Shown here: piece by piece, positions 36,239 to 46,227 of the stretch
Layout: each line of letters opens with the position of its first letter
How positions within the stretch are numbered: the stretch's first letter is position 1
DNA from: Kocuria rosea
Lineage (GTDB): Bacteria; Actinomycetota; Actinomycetes; Actinomycetales; Micrococcaceae
Direction: 5' to 3'
Assembly: GCF_023715525.1 (NCBI RefSeq)
Contig: NZ_JAMBOG010000010.1
Coordinates: forward strand, 62,001 to 126,000
Length of the DNA stretch: 64,000 bases
Made by a program: the position numbers and the translations under genes
The notes under the pieces: generated by a model
The model's input: the letters and a program-made list of their open reading frames with translations, nothing else
Told to the model about the DNA's origin: nothing
Database searches by the model: none

Positions 36239-36307
36239 CCGGGGGCACGACCGGGCCGAGACGGTTCCCCGGTCGTCACGCCCCCTCCGGCCGGTGCGGC
36301 GCGGGGA

Positions 36308-37276
36308 TCACCCCGCGGCGAGCTGGGGGAGCACGGCCTCCCCGAAGGCGTCGAGGAAGGGCGCCTGCTCCCGGCCCACGTGGTGGAGCTGGAGCTCGTC
36401 GAAGCCGAGCGCGGCGTACTCGTGCAGCCACTGGGCGTGCCGGGCGAGGTCGGCGGAGACATTGACAGCCCCGGCGAGCTGCTCGTCCCCGACGTCCTCC
36501 CGGACCGCCTTGCGCTCGTAGTCCTGGGGCGAGGCGAGCTCCGCCATGGTGACGGGGTCGAAGACGTTGGTGCGCCACTGGTCGCGGGCGACCGCGCGGG
36601 CCTGCTCCGGGGAGGGCGCCCAGCTCAGGTGCACCTGCAGCACGGCCCGGCCGGTGCCCCCGCCCTCGCGGTACGCGTCGAGCATCCGGCGCAGGTCCGC
36701 GAGGGGCTGGTTGACGGTGATGAAGCCGTCGGCCCGGGGCGCGAGGCGGCGGACCGTCGCCGGGGTGAGGGCGGCCGCGAGCAGGGGCGGGGGGACCTCC
36801 GGGGCGTCCCAGACCCGGGCGCGGTCGGCGTGGAACGGCTCGCGGCAGCTGACCTCCTCCCCCGCGTGCAGGCGGCGGACGACGTCGAAGGCCGCCTCGA
36901 GGAACTGCTGGCGCTGCTCCTTGGCCGGCCAGTCCGGGGAGACGGGCCGGTCGTTGAGCCGCTGCCCGGTGCCCAGGGCGGCCCACAGCCGGCCGGGGAA
37001 CATGCGGGCGAGGGTGGCCGTGGCCTGGGCCGTGACCACGGGGTGGTAGCGCCGGCCCGGGGCGTGGACGACGCCGAAGGGCAGCTCCGTGCTGGCCATG
37101 GCCGCGCCCAGCCAGGACAGGGCGAAGCCGGCGTGGCCCTGGCGCGGGGACCACGGCTCCAGGTGGTCGGAGCACATGGCGGCCCCGAAGCCGGCCTGCT
37201 CGGCGTGGCGGACGTCGCGCAGCAGCTGCTCGGGCGGGATCTGTTCGTGGGAGGCGTGGAAGCCGATCGTCACCAT
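36308..37276 (-). CDS. LLM class flavin oxidoreductase (TIGR03885-like)
   Basis: 322 residues of the luciferase-like fold. The N-terminus MVTIGFHASHEQIPPEQLL and the SDHLEPWSPRQG stretch match the group described as non-F420 flavinoid oxidoreductases; the substrate is unknown. ATG with GGAGGA upstream. FAH-family gene 45 bases upstream on the same strand, likely co-transcribed. Confidence 0.87.
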   Translation of the reverse strand: MVTIGFHASHEQIPPEQLLRDVRHAEQAGFGAAMCSDHLEPWSPRQGHAGFALSWLGAAMASTELPFGVVHAPGRRYHPVVTAQATATLARMFPGRLWAALGTGQRLNDRPVSPDWPAKEQRQQFLEAAFDVVRRLHAGEEVSCREPFHADRARVWDAPEVPPPLLAAALTPATVRRLAPRADGFITVNQPLADLRRMLDAYREGGGTGRAVLQVHLSWAPSPEQARAVARDQWRTNVFDPVTMAELASPQDYERKAVREDVGDEQLAGAVNVSADLARHAQWLHEYAALGFDELQLHHVGREQAPFLDAFGEAVLPQLAAG

Positions 37277-37321
37277 GGGTCCTCCGGGTGGAGCGGGCTC
37301 GGGTCCGGGCGGGGCGCGGGC

Positions 37322-38158
37322 TCAGGGCCGCGGCAGGAGGTCCTCGGCGGGGGTGCACAGGTTGCGCAGCTCCCCGATGCCCTCGATCTCGGTGACGACC
37401 TCCTGGCCGTCCTGCAGCCAGATCCGGCGGGGTTTCTGGGCGAGGCCCACACCGGCGGGGGTGCCGCAGGCCACGAGGTCGCCCGGCTCCAGGGTCATGA
37501 ACCGGCTGAGGTACTCCACCAGCTGCACGGCGGAGAAGATCATCCGGTCGGTGCTGGAGTCCTGGCGGCGCACGCCGTCGACGGTGCACCGGATCGCCAG
37601 CCCCGCCTCGGGATCGACCTCGTCGGCGGTCACGACCACGGGGCCCACGGGGGTGGTGCGGTCGAAGTTCTTGCCCTGGAACCACTCGGAGGTGCGGCCC
37701 TGCCAGTCCCGCACCGAGACGTCGTTCATGATCGTGTACCCGGCGATCGCGGCCCGCGCCTGCTCGGGGGTGGCGTGGCGGACGCTGGTGCCGATCACGG
37801 CGACGAGCTCGGCCTCCCAGTCGACCTTCTCGGACTCCTCCGGCATGGCGATGGGGTCCACGGGCCCGACGAGGACGTTGGCGTACTTCGCGAAGACCGT
37901 GGGGTGCTCGGGGATCTGCTGGCCGACCTCCTCCGCGTGGTCGTAGTAGTTCAGCCCGGCGCACACGATCTTGCCGGGGCGCAGCACGGGGGTCAGCAGG
38001 TCCTCGGGGGCGGGCGCCGGACCGGGCTCCCCCGGCAGGGCGAGGTCGCCCCCGGCGAGGAGCTCCCCGACGTCGGCGACGGGCAGGTAGTCGGTGCGCC
38101 CGCCCTCCTGGCGGAAGGCCTGGGTGGCGCTGTCGCGTCGCACGGTGCCGAGTCTCAC
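37322..38158 (-). CDS. Fumarylacetoacetate hydrolase family protein
   Basis: 278 residues from GTG at 38158. FAH fold with GKIVCAGLNYYDHAEEVG, HPTVFAKY, metal-binding glutamates in VDWEAELVAVIG, and the Asp in TIMNDVSVRDWQGRTSEW. Members hydrolyse or decarboxylate 2-hydroxy-dienoate or acylpyruvate compounds using Mg2+ in the cytoplasm. The exact substrate cannot be assigned. Upstream of the LLM oxidoreductase, so the two may act on one aromatic breakdown product. Confidence 0.9.
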   Translation of the reverse strand: MRLGTVRRDSATQAFRQEGGRTDYLPVADVGELLAGGDLALPGEPGPAPAPEDLLTPVLRPGKIVCAGLNYYDHAEEVGQQIPEHPTVFAKYANVLVGPVDPIAMPEESEKVDWEAELVAVIGTSVRHATPEQARAAIAGYTIMNDVSVRDWQGRTSEWFQGKNFDRTTPVGPVVVTADEVDPEAGLAIRCTVDGVRRQDSSTDRMIFSAVQLVEYLSRFMTLEPGDLVACGTPAGVGLAQKPRRIWLQDGQEVVTEIEGIGELRNLCTPAEDLLPRP

Positions 38159-38256
38159 GGGTGCTGCCTTTCTCGGGGCGGATGCCGGGCGGGGCCGCCG
38201 GGATCCGGACGGCGGGCTCCACCCGATCCTATGCGCCCGCCGGGACCGGCGGCCCG

Positions 38257-38580
38257 TCACGCGCAGCGCACCACCCGGATCCCGGTCGCGCTCGTGGCCG
38301 TGAGCAGCCGCCAGCGGCCGGTGTCGAGGGTGTGGACGAGCTCGAGGGTCAGCAGCTCGGCGCGGGGAGCGAGCTGGACCTGGACCCGCCACATCTGCTG
38401 GTCCACCGCCCCGACCCCGCGGTCCCGGGGCAGCCGCGCGTCCTCGGCCCACCAGGCGCGCCGCTCGTACCAGCGCACGGGCTCCTGCGCCACCCGGTAG
38501 CCCCGTCCGCGCCAGCGCACCGCCACCGGCACGCCCTGGGCGTCGCAGTCCACGTCCACGCTCTCCGTGAGAACTCCCAC
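38257..38580 (-). CDS. DUF6504 family protein
   Basis: 107 residues from GTG (GGAG at spacing five). Core VRWRGRGYRVAQEPVRWYER and MWRVQVQL match the small actinobacterial DUF6504 family, which often sits near DnaE2/ImuB repair genes; here dnaE2 is 6.3 kb away. Function unknown. No membrane segment. Confidence 0.75.
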   Translation of the reverse strand: MGVLTESVDVDCDAQGVPVAVRWRGRGYRVAQEPVRWYERRAWWAEDARLPRDRGVGAVDQQMWRVQVQLAPRAELLTLELVHTLDTGRWRLLTATSATGIRVVRCA

Positions 38581-38875
38581 GGCGGCTCCTCTCTCCCTCG
38601 CTCGGCGCCCGCCCGGCGGCACGCCCTGGTCCCTGGAAGCTAGAACGCGTGTCCGACAGGCTAACGGCCTCGGGCGGTGACGGGGAACACCAGTTCTGCC
38701 GCCGGAGGGCCTCCCGGCCGCGCCACGGCATGTCGGGACCCTTCGCCGGGGTCATGGACAAGACCAGCGAAATGGATACGCTGAGACACCGGAGGACCGG
38801 TTCCCAGGTCCTCCCAGGCGCCCCTGTCCCTCGTCCCCCGCCGGAGCAGCCGGCGTCGACCCCACGGAGGTCTCC

Positions 38876-39379
38876 ATGACCGGAACCATCACGCTGATCG
38901 CCCAGACCACGGAGAACCCGAAGGCCCACCCCGTGCCCACGCGCCCGGCCGCCCCGGAGGACGCCGAGGGACTCGCGCAGCTCTACTACTCCTCCTACGA
39001 GCAGGGCGGGGTCTCCAGCCTGGAGGAGGCGCGCGAGGTCATCAAGGGGGTGTTCGCAGGCGAGTACGGGCCCTTCCTGCCGGACGCCTCCCCCGTGGTG
39101 GTGGACGAGGACGGGACCATCGTGGCCGCGGCCCTGGTGCTGGCCCGACGTGTCGGCGACGACCTCCCCGACGCCCCCTACATCTTCGAGCTGTTCACCG
39201 CGGCCTCCCGCCGCCGCCAGGGCCTCGCCGAGCAGCTCGTGCGCTCGAGCATGGCGACGCTCTACAAGAACGGCTACGAGCAGGTCTGCCTGCGCATCGC
39301 CGAGGACAACGCGGCCGCGCTCGCGCTCTACCTCACGCTCGACTTCAACCGCTGGATCCCGGACGGCGACTACTACTGA
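38876..39379 (+). CDS. GNAT family N-acetyltransferase
   Basis: 167 residues. Acetyl-CoA-binding motif A is seen as FTAASRRRQGLAEQLVRSSM, with the typical C-terminal AEDNAAALALYLTLDFNRW. ATG with GGAGG at spacing five. The substrate is unknown. Single gene with its own 250-base upstream region. Confidence 0.88.
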   Translation: MTGTITLIAQTTENPKAHPVPTRPAAPEDAEGLAQLYYSSYEQGGVSSLEEAREVIKGVFAGEYGPFLPDASPVVVDEDGTIVAAALVLARRVGDDLPDAPYIFELFTAASRRRQGLAEQLVRSSMATLYKNGYEQVCLRIAEDNAAALALYLTLDFNRWIPDGDYY

Positions 39380-39416
39380 GTCCCCCGCATCGGCCGGCGC
39401 CCCCGGCCGGCGCGCC

Positions 39417-39866
39417 TCAGAGGGCGAACTCCTCCCGGAGCGGCGGCTCGACGGCGACGTCGACGAACCGTGCCCAGCGCACGGTGACCGCCACGAGGCG
39501 GGTGCTGGGCTTGCCCACGGAGCCGGGGTGGCGGGCCTCCAGCAGCGCGGCCGCCGCCCGGGCGGCAGGGCCCTCCAGCAGCGCGGCGTCCCCCTCGAGC
39601 TGGACCTCCTGGCCCGTCCCGGAGACGACCACCAGGGAGACCCGCGGGTCCGCGCGGAGGTTGACGTGCTTGCGGCTGCGCCCATTGGTGCCGAAGACCA
39701 GCGTGCCGAAGGCCGGCGCGCCCGGGACCGGCTGCTCGTCCTCCGCCGCGGCGAGGTTGATCCACGCGGACTCCGGGCACCCGGTGCCGCTGTTGGTGGC
39801 CACGACCCCGCCGCCGTGGTCGCGGACGAAGGCCACGAGCCGGCGCAGGGGCTCCGGGGCGCTCAG
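39417..39866 (-). CDS. Pyridoxamine 5'-phosphate oxidase family protein, CTG start likely
   Basis: 149 residues with the split-barrel FMN fold: GGGVVATNSGTGCPESAWIN, FGTLVFGTNGRSRKHVNLR, and VSLVVVSGTGQEVQLEGDA. General-stress/flavin reductase type; the substrate is unknown. The best start is CTG at 39866, which overlaps the upstream stop as CTGA and has GGAG at spacing six. The first standard start, GTG at 39836, has no ribosome site and would drop ten residues of the first helix. Confidence 0.85.
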   Translation of the reverse strand: MSAPEPLRRLVAFVRDHGGGVVATNSGTGCPESAWINLAAAEDEQPVPGAPAFGTLVFGTNGRSRKHVNLRADPRVSLVVVSGTGQEVQLEGDAALLEGPAARAAAALLEARHPGSVGKPSTRLVAVTVRWARFVDVAVEPPLREEFAL

Positions 39867-40693
39867 AGCAGGCTCCGCTGCGGGACCACGAGCTCCGGGG
39901 AGTTGTTGCGCACGTTGCCGACCGCAGGGTCCACGGGGTCGAGCACCCAGCCGGCGGCGACCCGGTGCGCCTCGGCCCGGACCAGGTCCACGAGCTGCGG
40001 GGCCTCGTCCTCGCCCGGGCGCAGCCAGTCGTCCACGTGCTCGGGGGCCAGCGGGATCGGCATCCGGTCGTGCAGCTCGTGCAGCTCGCCCAGCACGGGG
40101 TGCTCGTCGGAGGGCTCGGGCGAGTCGGTGGTGAGGATCGAGCAGGACAGCAGCCAGGTGCTGCCGCCCCCGTCCCGGCCGGGCTGGAGGGCCTCCGAGT
40201 CCAGGGCCGTGCCCTCGGGCACCCGCCACCACTCGTAGATCCCGGCGAACCAGATCGTCTCGTCCGGGTCGGCCGGGTGGACGTAGTAGGGCTGCTTGCG
40301 CCCGCCCTTGCCCGGCCCGGGCTCCTTCTTCCACTCGTAGTAGCCGTTGGCCGGCACGGCGCACCGGCGGGCGCGCACGGCCTTGCGGAACGACGGCTTC
40401 TCTAGGACGGTCTCGGAGCGGGCGTTGAACATCCTCGCCCCGACCGCCGGGTCCTTGGCCCACCCCGGGATCAGGCCCCAGCGGGCGACGTGCAGCTCCC
40501 GGACCAGCTCGCCGTCGTCGCCCTCCCCGCCGGCGAGGCGCTCCAGGACGACGGGCACGTCGGTGGTGGGCGCGGTGTTGTAGTTGGCGCGCAGCCGGGC
40601 GTGGTCGGCGTCGCCGAGGCTCTCGTCGGGCACGGCCCCGGTGGCGGCCACGAGGTCCCCCACCGCCCGGGCGATGACGTAGCGTCCGCACAT
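39863..40693 (-). CDS. SOS response-associated peptidase (SRAP/HMCES/YedK)
   Basis: 276 residues. Catalytic Cys2 (MCGRYVIA) forms the covalent crosslink to abasic sites in single-stranded DNA. Conserved NTAPT, ARWGLIPGWAKDP, FNARSETV, RRCAVPANGYYEWKK and LHDRMPIPL are all present. It protects and marks abasic sites during replication. ATG preceded by GGAGG. No LexA box is seen in the 47-base gap to lplA. Confidence 0.95.
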   Translation of the reverse strand: MCGRYVIARAVGDLVAATGAVPDESLGDADHARLRANYNTAPTTDVPVVLERLAGGEGDDGELVRELHVARWGLIPGWAKDPAVGARMFNARSETVLEKPSFRKAVRARRCAVPANGYYEWKKEPGPGKGGRKQPYYVHPADPDETIWFAGIYEWWRVPEGTALDSEALQPGRDGGGSTWLLSCSILTTDSPEPSDEHPVLGELHELHDRMPIPLAPEHVDDWLRPGEDEAPQLVDLVRAEAHRVAAGWVLDPVDPAVGNVRNNSPELVVPQRSLL

Positions 40694-40740
40694 GATCTGC
40701 CTCCTGGTCTCCCGTGTGCTCTGCCCGGCGGCGGCCGGGC

Positions 40741-41451
40741 TCAGTCGCTCAGCGGCCCGTACCCCAGGTACTCCGAGTACATGCCGTACACCTTCCGGAT
40801 CCCGCGCTCGACGTCGGCCACGGTGGTGCCCGGGCGCAGGTCGTCGACCGCGCCCGCGGTCGTGGGGTCCCACTCGAGGTCCAGGGCGGCGTAGACGTCG
40901 GTGAGCACCGAGCGGATGGGCTCGGAGTGCTCCACCACGAGCACCGTGCTGAAGTACCAGGCGCCCGCGACCACCCGCTGGGCGGTGCCCGCCAGCTTGA
41001 CCTTCCGCGCCGGCGACGGCGCCGGGTGCGTCCCGTGCACGCTGTGCTCGCCCGGGCAGTACTCGCCGGGGAGCTGCCCGACGTCGGCGTCGACCTCGAG
41101 CTCCTCCAGCGCGGCCACGAGCATGTCGCCGAAGAGCCGGTAGCGGTCCTGGATCCCCGTGGCCGGGTCCTCGGCGGGCTCGACGTGGTCGACGACCAGG
41201 CACCCCCCGTGGTAGGCGGCCGCCCGCCCGCCGACCTTGCGGACCAGGGGTGTGAAGCCGCTCTCGCGGGCGGCGCGGGCCGCGTCCGGGAACCCGGGGC
41301 GCAGCTCGTCGCGGCGGCCGAAGGCGACCGTGGGGGCGGGCTCGTAGAGGCGCAGCACGGGTCCGGTGCGGCGGACGTCGGTGAGGAGGCTCATGGCGCT
41401 GTCGTAGTCCTGCTGGGCGCCCAGGGACTCGCGCTGGCGGATCAGTTTCAT
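40741..41451 (-). CDS. Lipoate/biotin protein ligase A/B family
   Basis: 236 residues. Contains the BPL/LplA fold with PTVAFGRRDELRPGF, RKVGGRAAAYHGG (in place of the usual RRSGGGAVFHD) and the conserved lysine in ARKVKLAGTAQRV. It likely attaches or transfers lipoate or octanoate to apo-proteins. GAGGG precedes the ATG. Eight bases from the nucleosidase stop, so likely one transcript. Confidence 0.87.
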   Translation of the reverse strand: MKLIRQRESLGAQQDYDSAMSLLTDVRRTGPVLRLYEPAPTVAFGRRDELRPGFPDAARAARESGFTPLVRKVGGRAAAYHGGCLVVDHVEPAEDPATGIQDRYRLFGDMLVAALEELEVDADVGQLPGEYCPGEHSVHGTHPAPSPARKVKLAGTAQRVVAGAWYFSTVLVVEHSEPIRSVLTDVYAALDLEWDPTTAGAVDDLRPGTTVADVERGIRKVYGMYSEYLGYGPLSD

Positions 41452-41458
41452 GCTGCCC

Positions 41459-42055
41459 TCAGTGTAGTGGGGGCCCGGGACGCGGTGATCCCGCGACGAT
41501 CCCGCTCTCGTGGAACCACCGGCCCAGGTCCCGGGCGCTGACCTCGACCATCTCGTCCCAGCCGACCGCGGCCTCGTCGGCGGCGTCGGAGACGTGCTTG
41601 ACCATCCGCAGCCGCACGCCCAGGTGGCGGCAGGCCACGGCGATCGCGTAGCCCTCCATGTCCACCAGGTCGGCGCGGGCGGCCAGCGCGTCCCGGACGG
41701 GCCCGCCGGCCACGAAGGAGTCGCCGGTGGCCAGGACGGGGCCGTCCCCGCCGAGCTCGACGACGTTGTCGATTGTGAACCCCGCCGCGCGCAGCAGCTC
41801 CTCGTCCACGTCCCGGTTGAGGATCCGGGACGGCTCGTGCACCCCGTTCAGGCCGTCCTTGAGGGCGCCGGCGCTGCCGATGTTGAGCACCAGCAGCTCG
41901 TGGCGGAGGGCCGGGTCCGGGCAGCGGCTCAGGATCGCCTCGGTGGCGCGCACCGCGGCGGCCGACATCCCCACGCCGGTGAGGACCAGGTCGATGTCGG
42001 AGGGGAAGTACTTCGTCTCCAGGGGGTGGGCGGCGAGCACGAGCAGTCGTTCCAT
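41459..42055 (-). CDS. Nucleosidase (MTA/SAH nucleosidase-like)
   Basis: 198 residues of the purine nucleoside phosphorylase superfamily. Glu in HPLETKYF, NIGSAGALKDGL, nucleobase-site LVDMEGYAIA and a catalytic Asp in KHVSDAADE. Probably splits the glycosidic bond of methylthioadenosine or adenosylhomocysteine, though the short length leaves the exact substrate open. The ATG at 42055 lies seven bases after a TAGACT -10-like element, so a very short or absent leader is possible. Confidence 0.85.
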   Translation of the reverse strand: MERLLVLAAHPLETKYFPSDIDLVLTGVGMSAAAVRATEAILSRCPDPALRHELLVLNIGSAGALKDGLNGVHEPSRILNRDVDEELLRAAGFTIDNVVELGGDGPVLATGDSFVAGGPVRDALAARADLVDMEGYAIAVACRHLGVRLRMVKHVSDAADEAAVGWDEMVEVSARDLGRWFHESGIVAGSPRPGPPLH

Positions 42056-42088
42056 CGGACCCAGTCTAGTCGCCCGCCTGCCGCCCTG

Positions 42089-42162
42089 CGCCGAGTCCCC
42101 GGGCCGGTCGCAGTTCCCCACGATGGATCCTGGGGACTCGGCGCCGCCCTGGGGACTCGGCG
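42089..42162. repeat. Repeated GGGGACTCGGCG motif, one inverted and two direct copies
   Basis: The motif occurs at 42132-42143 and 42151-42162 on the plus strand (19-bp spacing, sharing CCTGGGGACTCGGCG) and inverted at 42089-42100. A fourth copy is at 1609-1620. It sits between the LLM gene and the nucleosidase gene. The function is unknown. Confidence 0.7.
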
Positions 42163-42204
42163 GTGAGAGCCCCGAGCGGCCGGGGCCCGGCCACCGGGGC
42201 GGGG

Positions 42205-43203
42205 TCAGCGGGAGAACAGACCCGCCAGGAGCCGGTCGGAGGCGTCCTGCGCCTCGGGATCGGCCGCGCCGCCGGTGACGAGGAGCTCGTCGGCCCCGGT
42301 GGCGGCCAGCAGCCGCTCCAGCGCGCCGGCCACCGCGGCGGGCGTGCCGTGCACCGAGGTGGCGAGCGAGTCCTCGACGAGGCCGCGCTCGCGGTCCGGG
42401 AGCGCGGCGAGCTCCGCGGCGCCGAAGGGCTCCAGCGGCGGGAACTCACCCCGCGTGCGGGAGAGCGCCAGCGCGCGGGCCTCGGGCAGCAGCAGCGCCC
42501 GGGCGGCGCCGGGCGTGTCCGCGACGGCCACGTTGGCCGAGACCACGACGTAGGGCTCCGGCCACCACCGCGACGGGCGGAAGGCCGCCCGGTAGCGCTC
42601 GAGCGCGGCGCGGCCGCCGCGGGACCCGTCGCGGAACACCGCGGGGCCGCCGAGCACGACGGCGAGGCCGGCCCGCGCCGCGACGTCCACCCCGGAGCCG
42701 GTGGCGAGCACGAAGACCGGGGTGACGGCGCGGTCCTGCGGTCGGGCCGTGATCGGGGCGTCGCCGGCGAGGAAGGCCAGCAGCTCCGCCAGGTCGGCCT
42801 CGAACCGCTCCGCGGCCTCCTTGTCGGCGCGCAGCGCGCTCCGGACGGCGGACGTGAACCCGAGGGAGCGTCCCACGCCGAGGTCCACGCGCCCGGGGTG
42901 CAGCGCCTCGAGGGTGGCGGCCTGCTCGGCGACCACCAGGGGCTGGTGGTTGGGGAGCATCATCCCGCCCGAGCCGACGCGGATCGTGCGGGTGCGGGCG
43001 GCCACCGCGGCCATCAGCACCGCCGGCGCGGAACCGGCGATGCCGGGCACGCCGTGGTGCTCGGCCACCCAGAACCGGTGGTAGCCGAGGGCCTCCGCCC
43101 GCGCCGCGCGCTCGAGCACGCGGCGCAGGGCGTCCGTCTCCGAGGATCCGTGGCGGGAGTTGGCGCGGTCGAGGAGGGACAGACGGACGTCGGGAAGGGC
43201 CAT
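42205..43203 (-). CDS. LLM class flavin-dependent oxidoreductase
   Basis: 332 residues. Starts MALPDVRLSLLDRANSRHG with RFWVAEHHGVPGIAGSAP and VRVGSGGMMLPNHQPLVVAEQ (written here in parts), the usual FMN-type luciferase-like layout annotated as alkanal monooxygenase-like. The substrate is unknown. Not closely similar to the LLM protein at 36308. Confidence 0.9.
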   Translation of the reverse strand: MALPDVRLSLLDRANSRHGSSETDALRRVLERAARAEALGYHRFWVAEHHGVPGIAGSAPAVLMAAVAARTRTIRVGSGGMMLPNHQPLVVAEQAATLEALHPGRVDLGVGRSLGFTSAVRSALRADKEAAERFEADLAELLAFLAGDAPITARPQDRAVTPVFVLATGSGVDVAARAGLAVVLGGPAVFRDGSRGGRAALERYRAAFRPSRWWPEPYVVVSANVAVADTPGAARALLLPEARALALSRTRGEFPPLEPFGAAELAALPDRERGLVEDSLATSVHGTPAAVAGALERLLAATGADELLVTGGAADPEAQDASDRLLAGLFSR

Positions 43204-43267
43204 GGTCCGCACAACCGGGGCGGCGGCGGGAGCATTCCACCGCCACGGGCGCCCCGGTGCAGTGCGG

Positions 43268-44119
43268 CTAGCGCCGGGCCCGGACCTGGATCCGCCCGTC
43301 CTGGACGCGGGTCTCGTAGCCGGGCTGCGAGACGGTCGCCGGCCCCCGCACGACGGCGCCGTCCGCGAGCCGGAAGGTGCTGCCGTGCCAGGGACAGGTG
43401 ACGCAGCCGCCGTCGATCGTCCCCTGCCCCAGCGGGCCGCCCATGTGGTTGCAGACGCTGTCCAGGGCCTCGATCCGGGTGGCGTCGCGGACGAGCAGCA
43501 CCGAGACGCTGCCGGTGAGCACCACCCGGTGGCCGCCGGCGGCCAGGTCGGCGTCGGCCAGGACGTCGGTCCACTGCCGCGGACCCCGCCGCCAGGCGGT
43601 GCGGTTGACGTTGACGCCCCGCACGAAGACCAGGTGGCCGCCCAGGTAGCCCCCGCCCATGACGCAGCCGTAGCCGGCCAGGGCCAGCGCCTTGCCGGCG
43701 CCGCGCCGGCCGCGGGCCCGGGCGATGAGGGAGGCGGCGTAGAGGCTGAGGGCGGCGCTGTTGGCGGTGGCGTGCACCAGCCCGGTGCGCCGGTCGGCGC
43801 CCTGGGTGTCGGACCAGTCGTTGAGCCCGGCCACGGCGGTGGGCACGGCGGCGGCCGCCCCGGCACCCACGAGCAGGTCCGCGGCGCGGGCCGCACCGGG
43901 GCCTCCGGCCACGTCCAGCATCGCCGCCATGGTCCACGCGCCGATCGGGATGTCGGTGAGGAGGGGGTGCAGCGGATGCCCGATCACCGTCCCGCTCAGG
44001 ACGTTGCGCACCGGAGCCGGACGCACCGCACGGCCCACGGCCCGGGCCAGGGGCTCGGCCACCTGGTCCAGCGCCTTCCACGTCTCCACGCGGGCCACCA
44101 GGTCCTCGAGCAGTTTCAC
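43268..44119 (-). CDS. DUF2231-Rieske [2Fe-2S] fusion protein
   Basis: 283 residues from a GTG at 44119 that has GGAGG at spacing five; an in-frame GTG at 44194 has no such site. The N-terminal ~180 residues are a DUF2231-type membrane domain (VIGHPLHPLLTDIPIGAW and about four helices). The C-terminal ~95 residues are a Rieske domain with CNHMGG and CPWHGS as iron-sulfur ligands. It probably passes electrons at the membrane; the partner is unknown. Confidence 0.87.
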   Translation of the reverse strand: MKLLEDLVARVETWKALDQVAEPLARAVGRAVRPAPVRNVLSGTVIGHPLHPLLTDIPIGAWTMAAMLDVAGGPGAARAADLLVGAGAAAAVPTAVAGLNDWSDTQGADRRTGLVHATANSAALSLYAASLIARARGRRGAGKALALAGYGCVMGGGYLGGHLVFVRGVNVNRTAWRRGPRQWTDVLADADLAAGGHRVVLTGSVSVLLVRDATRIEALDSVCNHMGGPLGQGTIDGGCVTCPWHGSTFRLADGAVVRGPATVSQPGYETRVQDGRIQVRARR

Positions 44120-44248
44120 GACCGCCTCCTCCGCGCCGGGACCGGCCCCCGCCAGGGGCTCGGCCACCGCCTCCAGGACCGTCCAGTCTCCCACCGCCGT
44201 GCGCGGCAGGACAAGGACGCCCCGGTGTGTGAAGGCTGCGTCCCGGCC

Positions 44249-46170
<1,922 letters not shown>

Positions 46171-46227
46171 CTACCAGGACGTCCGGTCGGTGGGGCCGGG
46201 CGCCGGGGGGAGCAGGAACTGGGAAGC

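Larger units (their letters stand above)
35943..36307. other. Convergent intergenic region with two hairpins, no gene
   Basis: 365 bases between the ends of sdaA and the LLM gene. Apart from the hairpins at 36049-36075 and 36199-36238 I see no gene or repeat. Confidence 0.6.
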
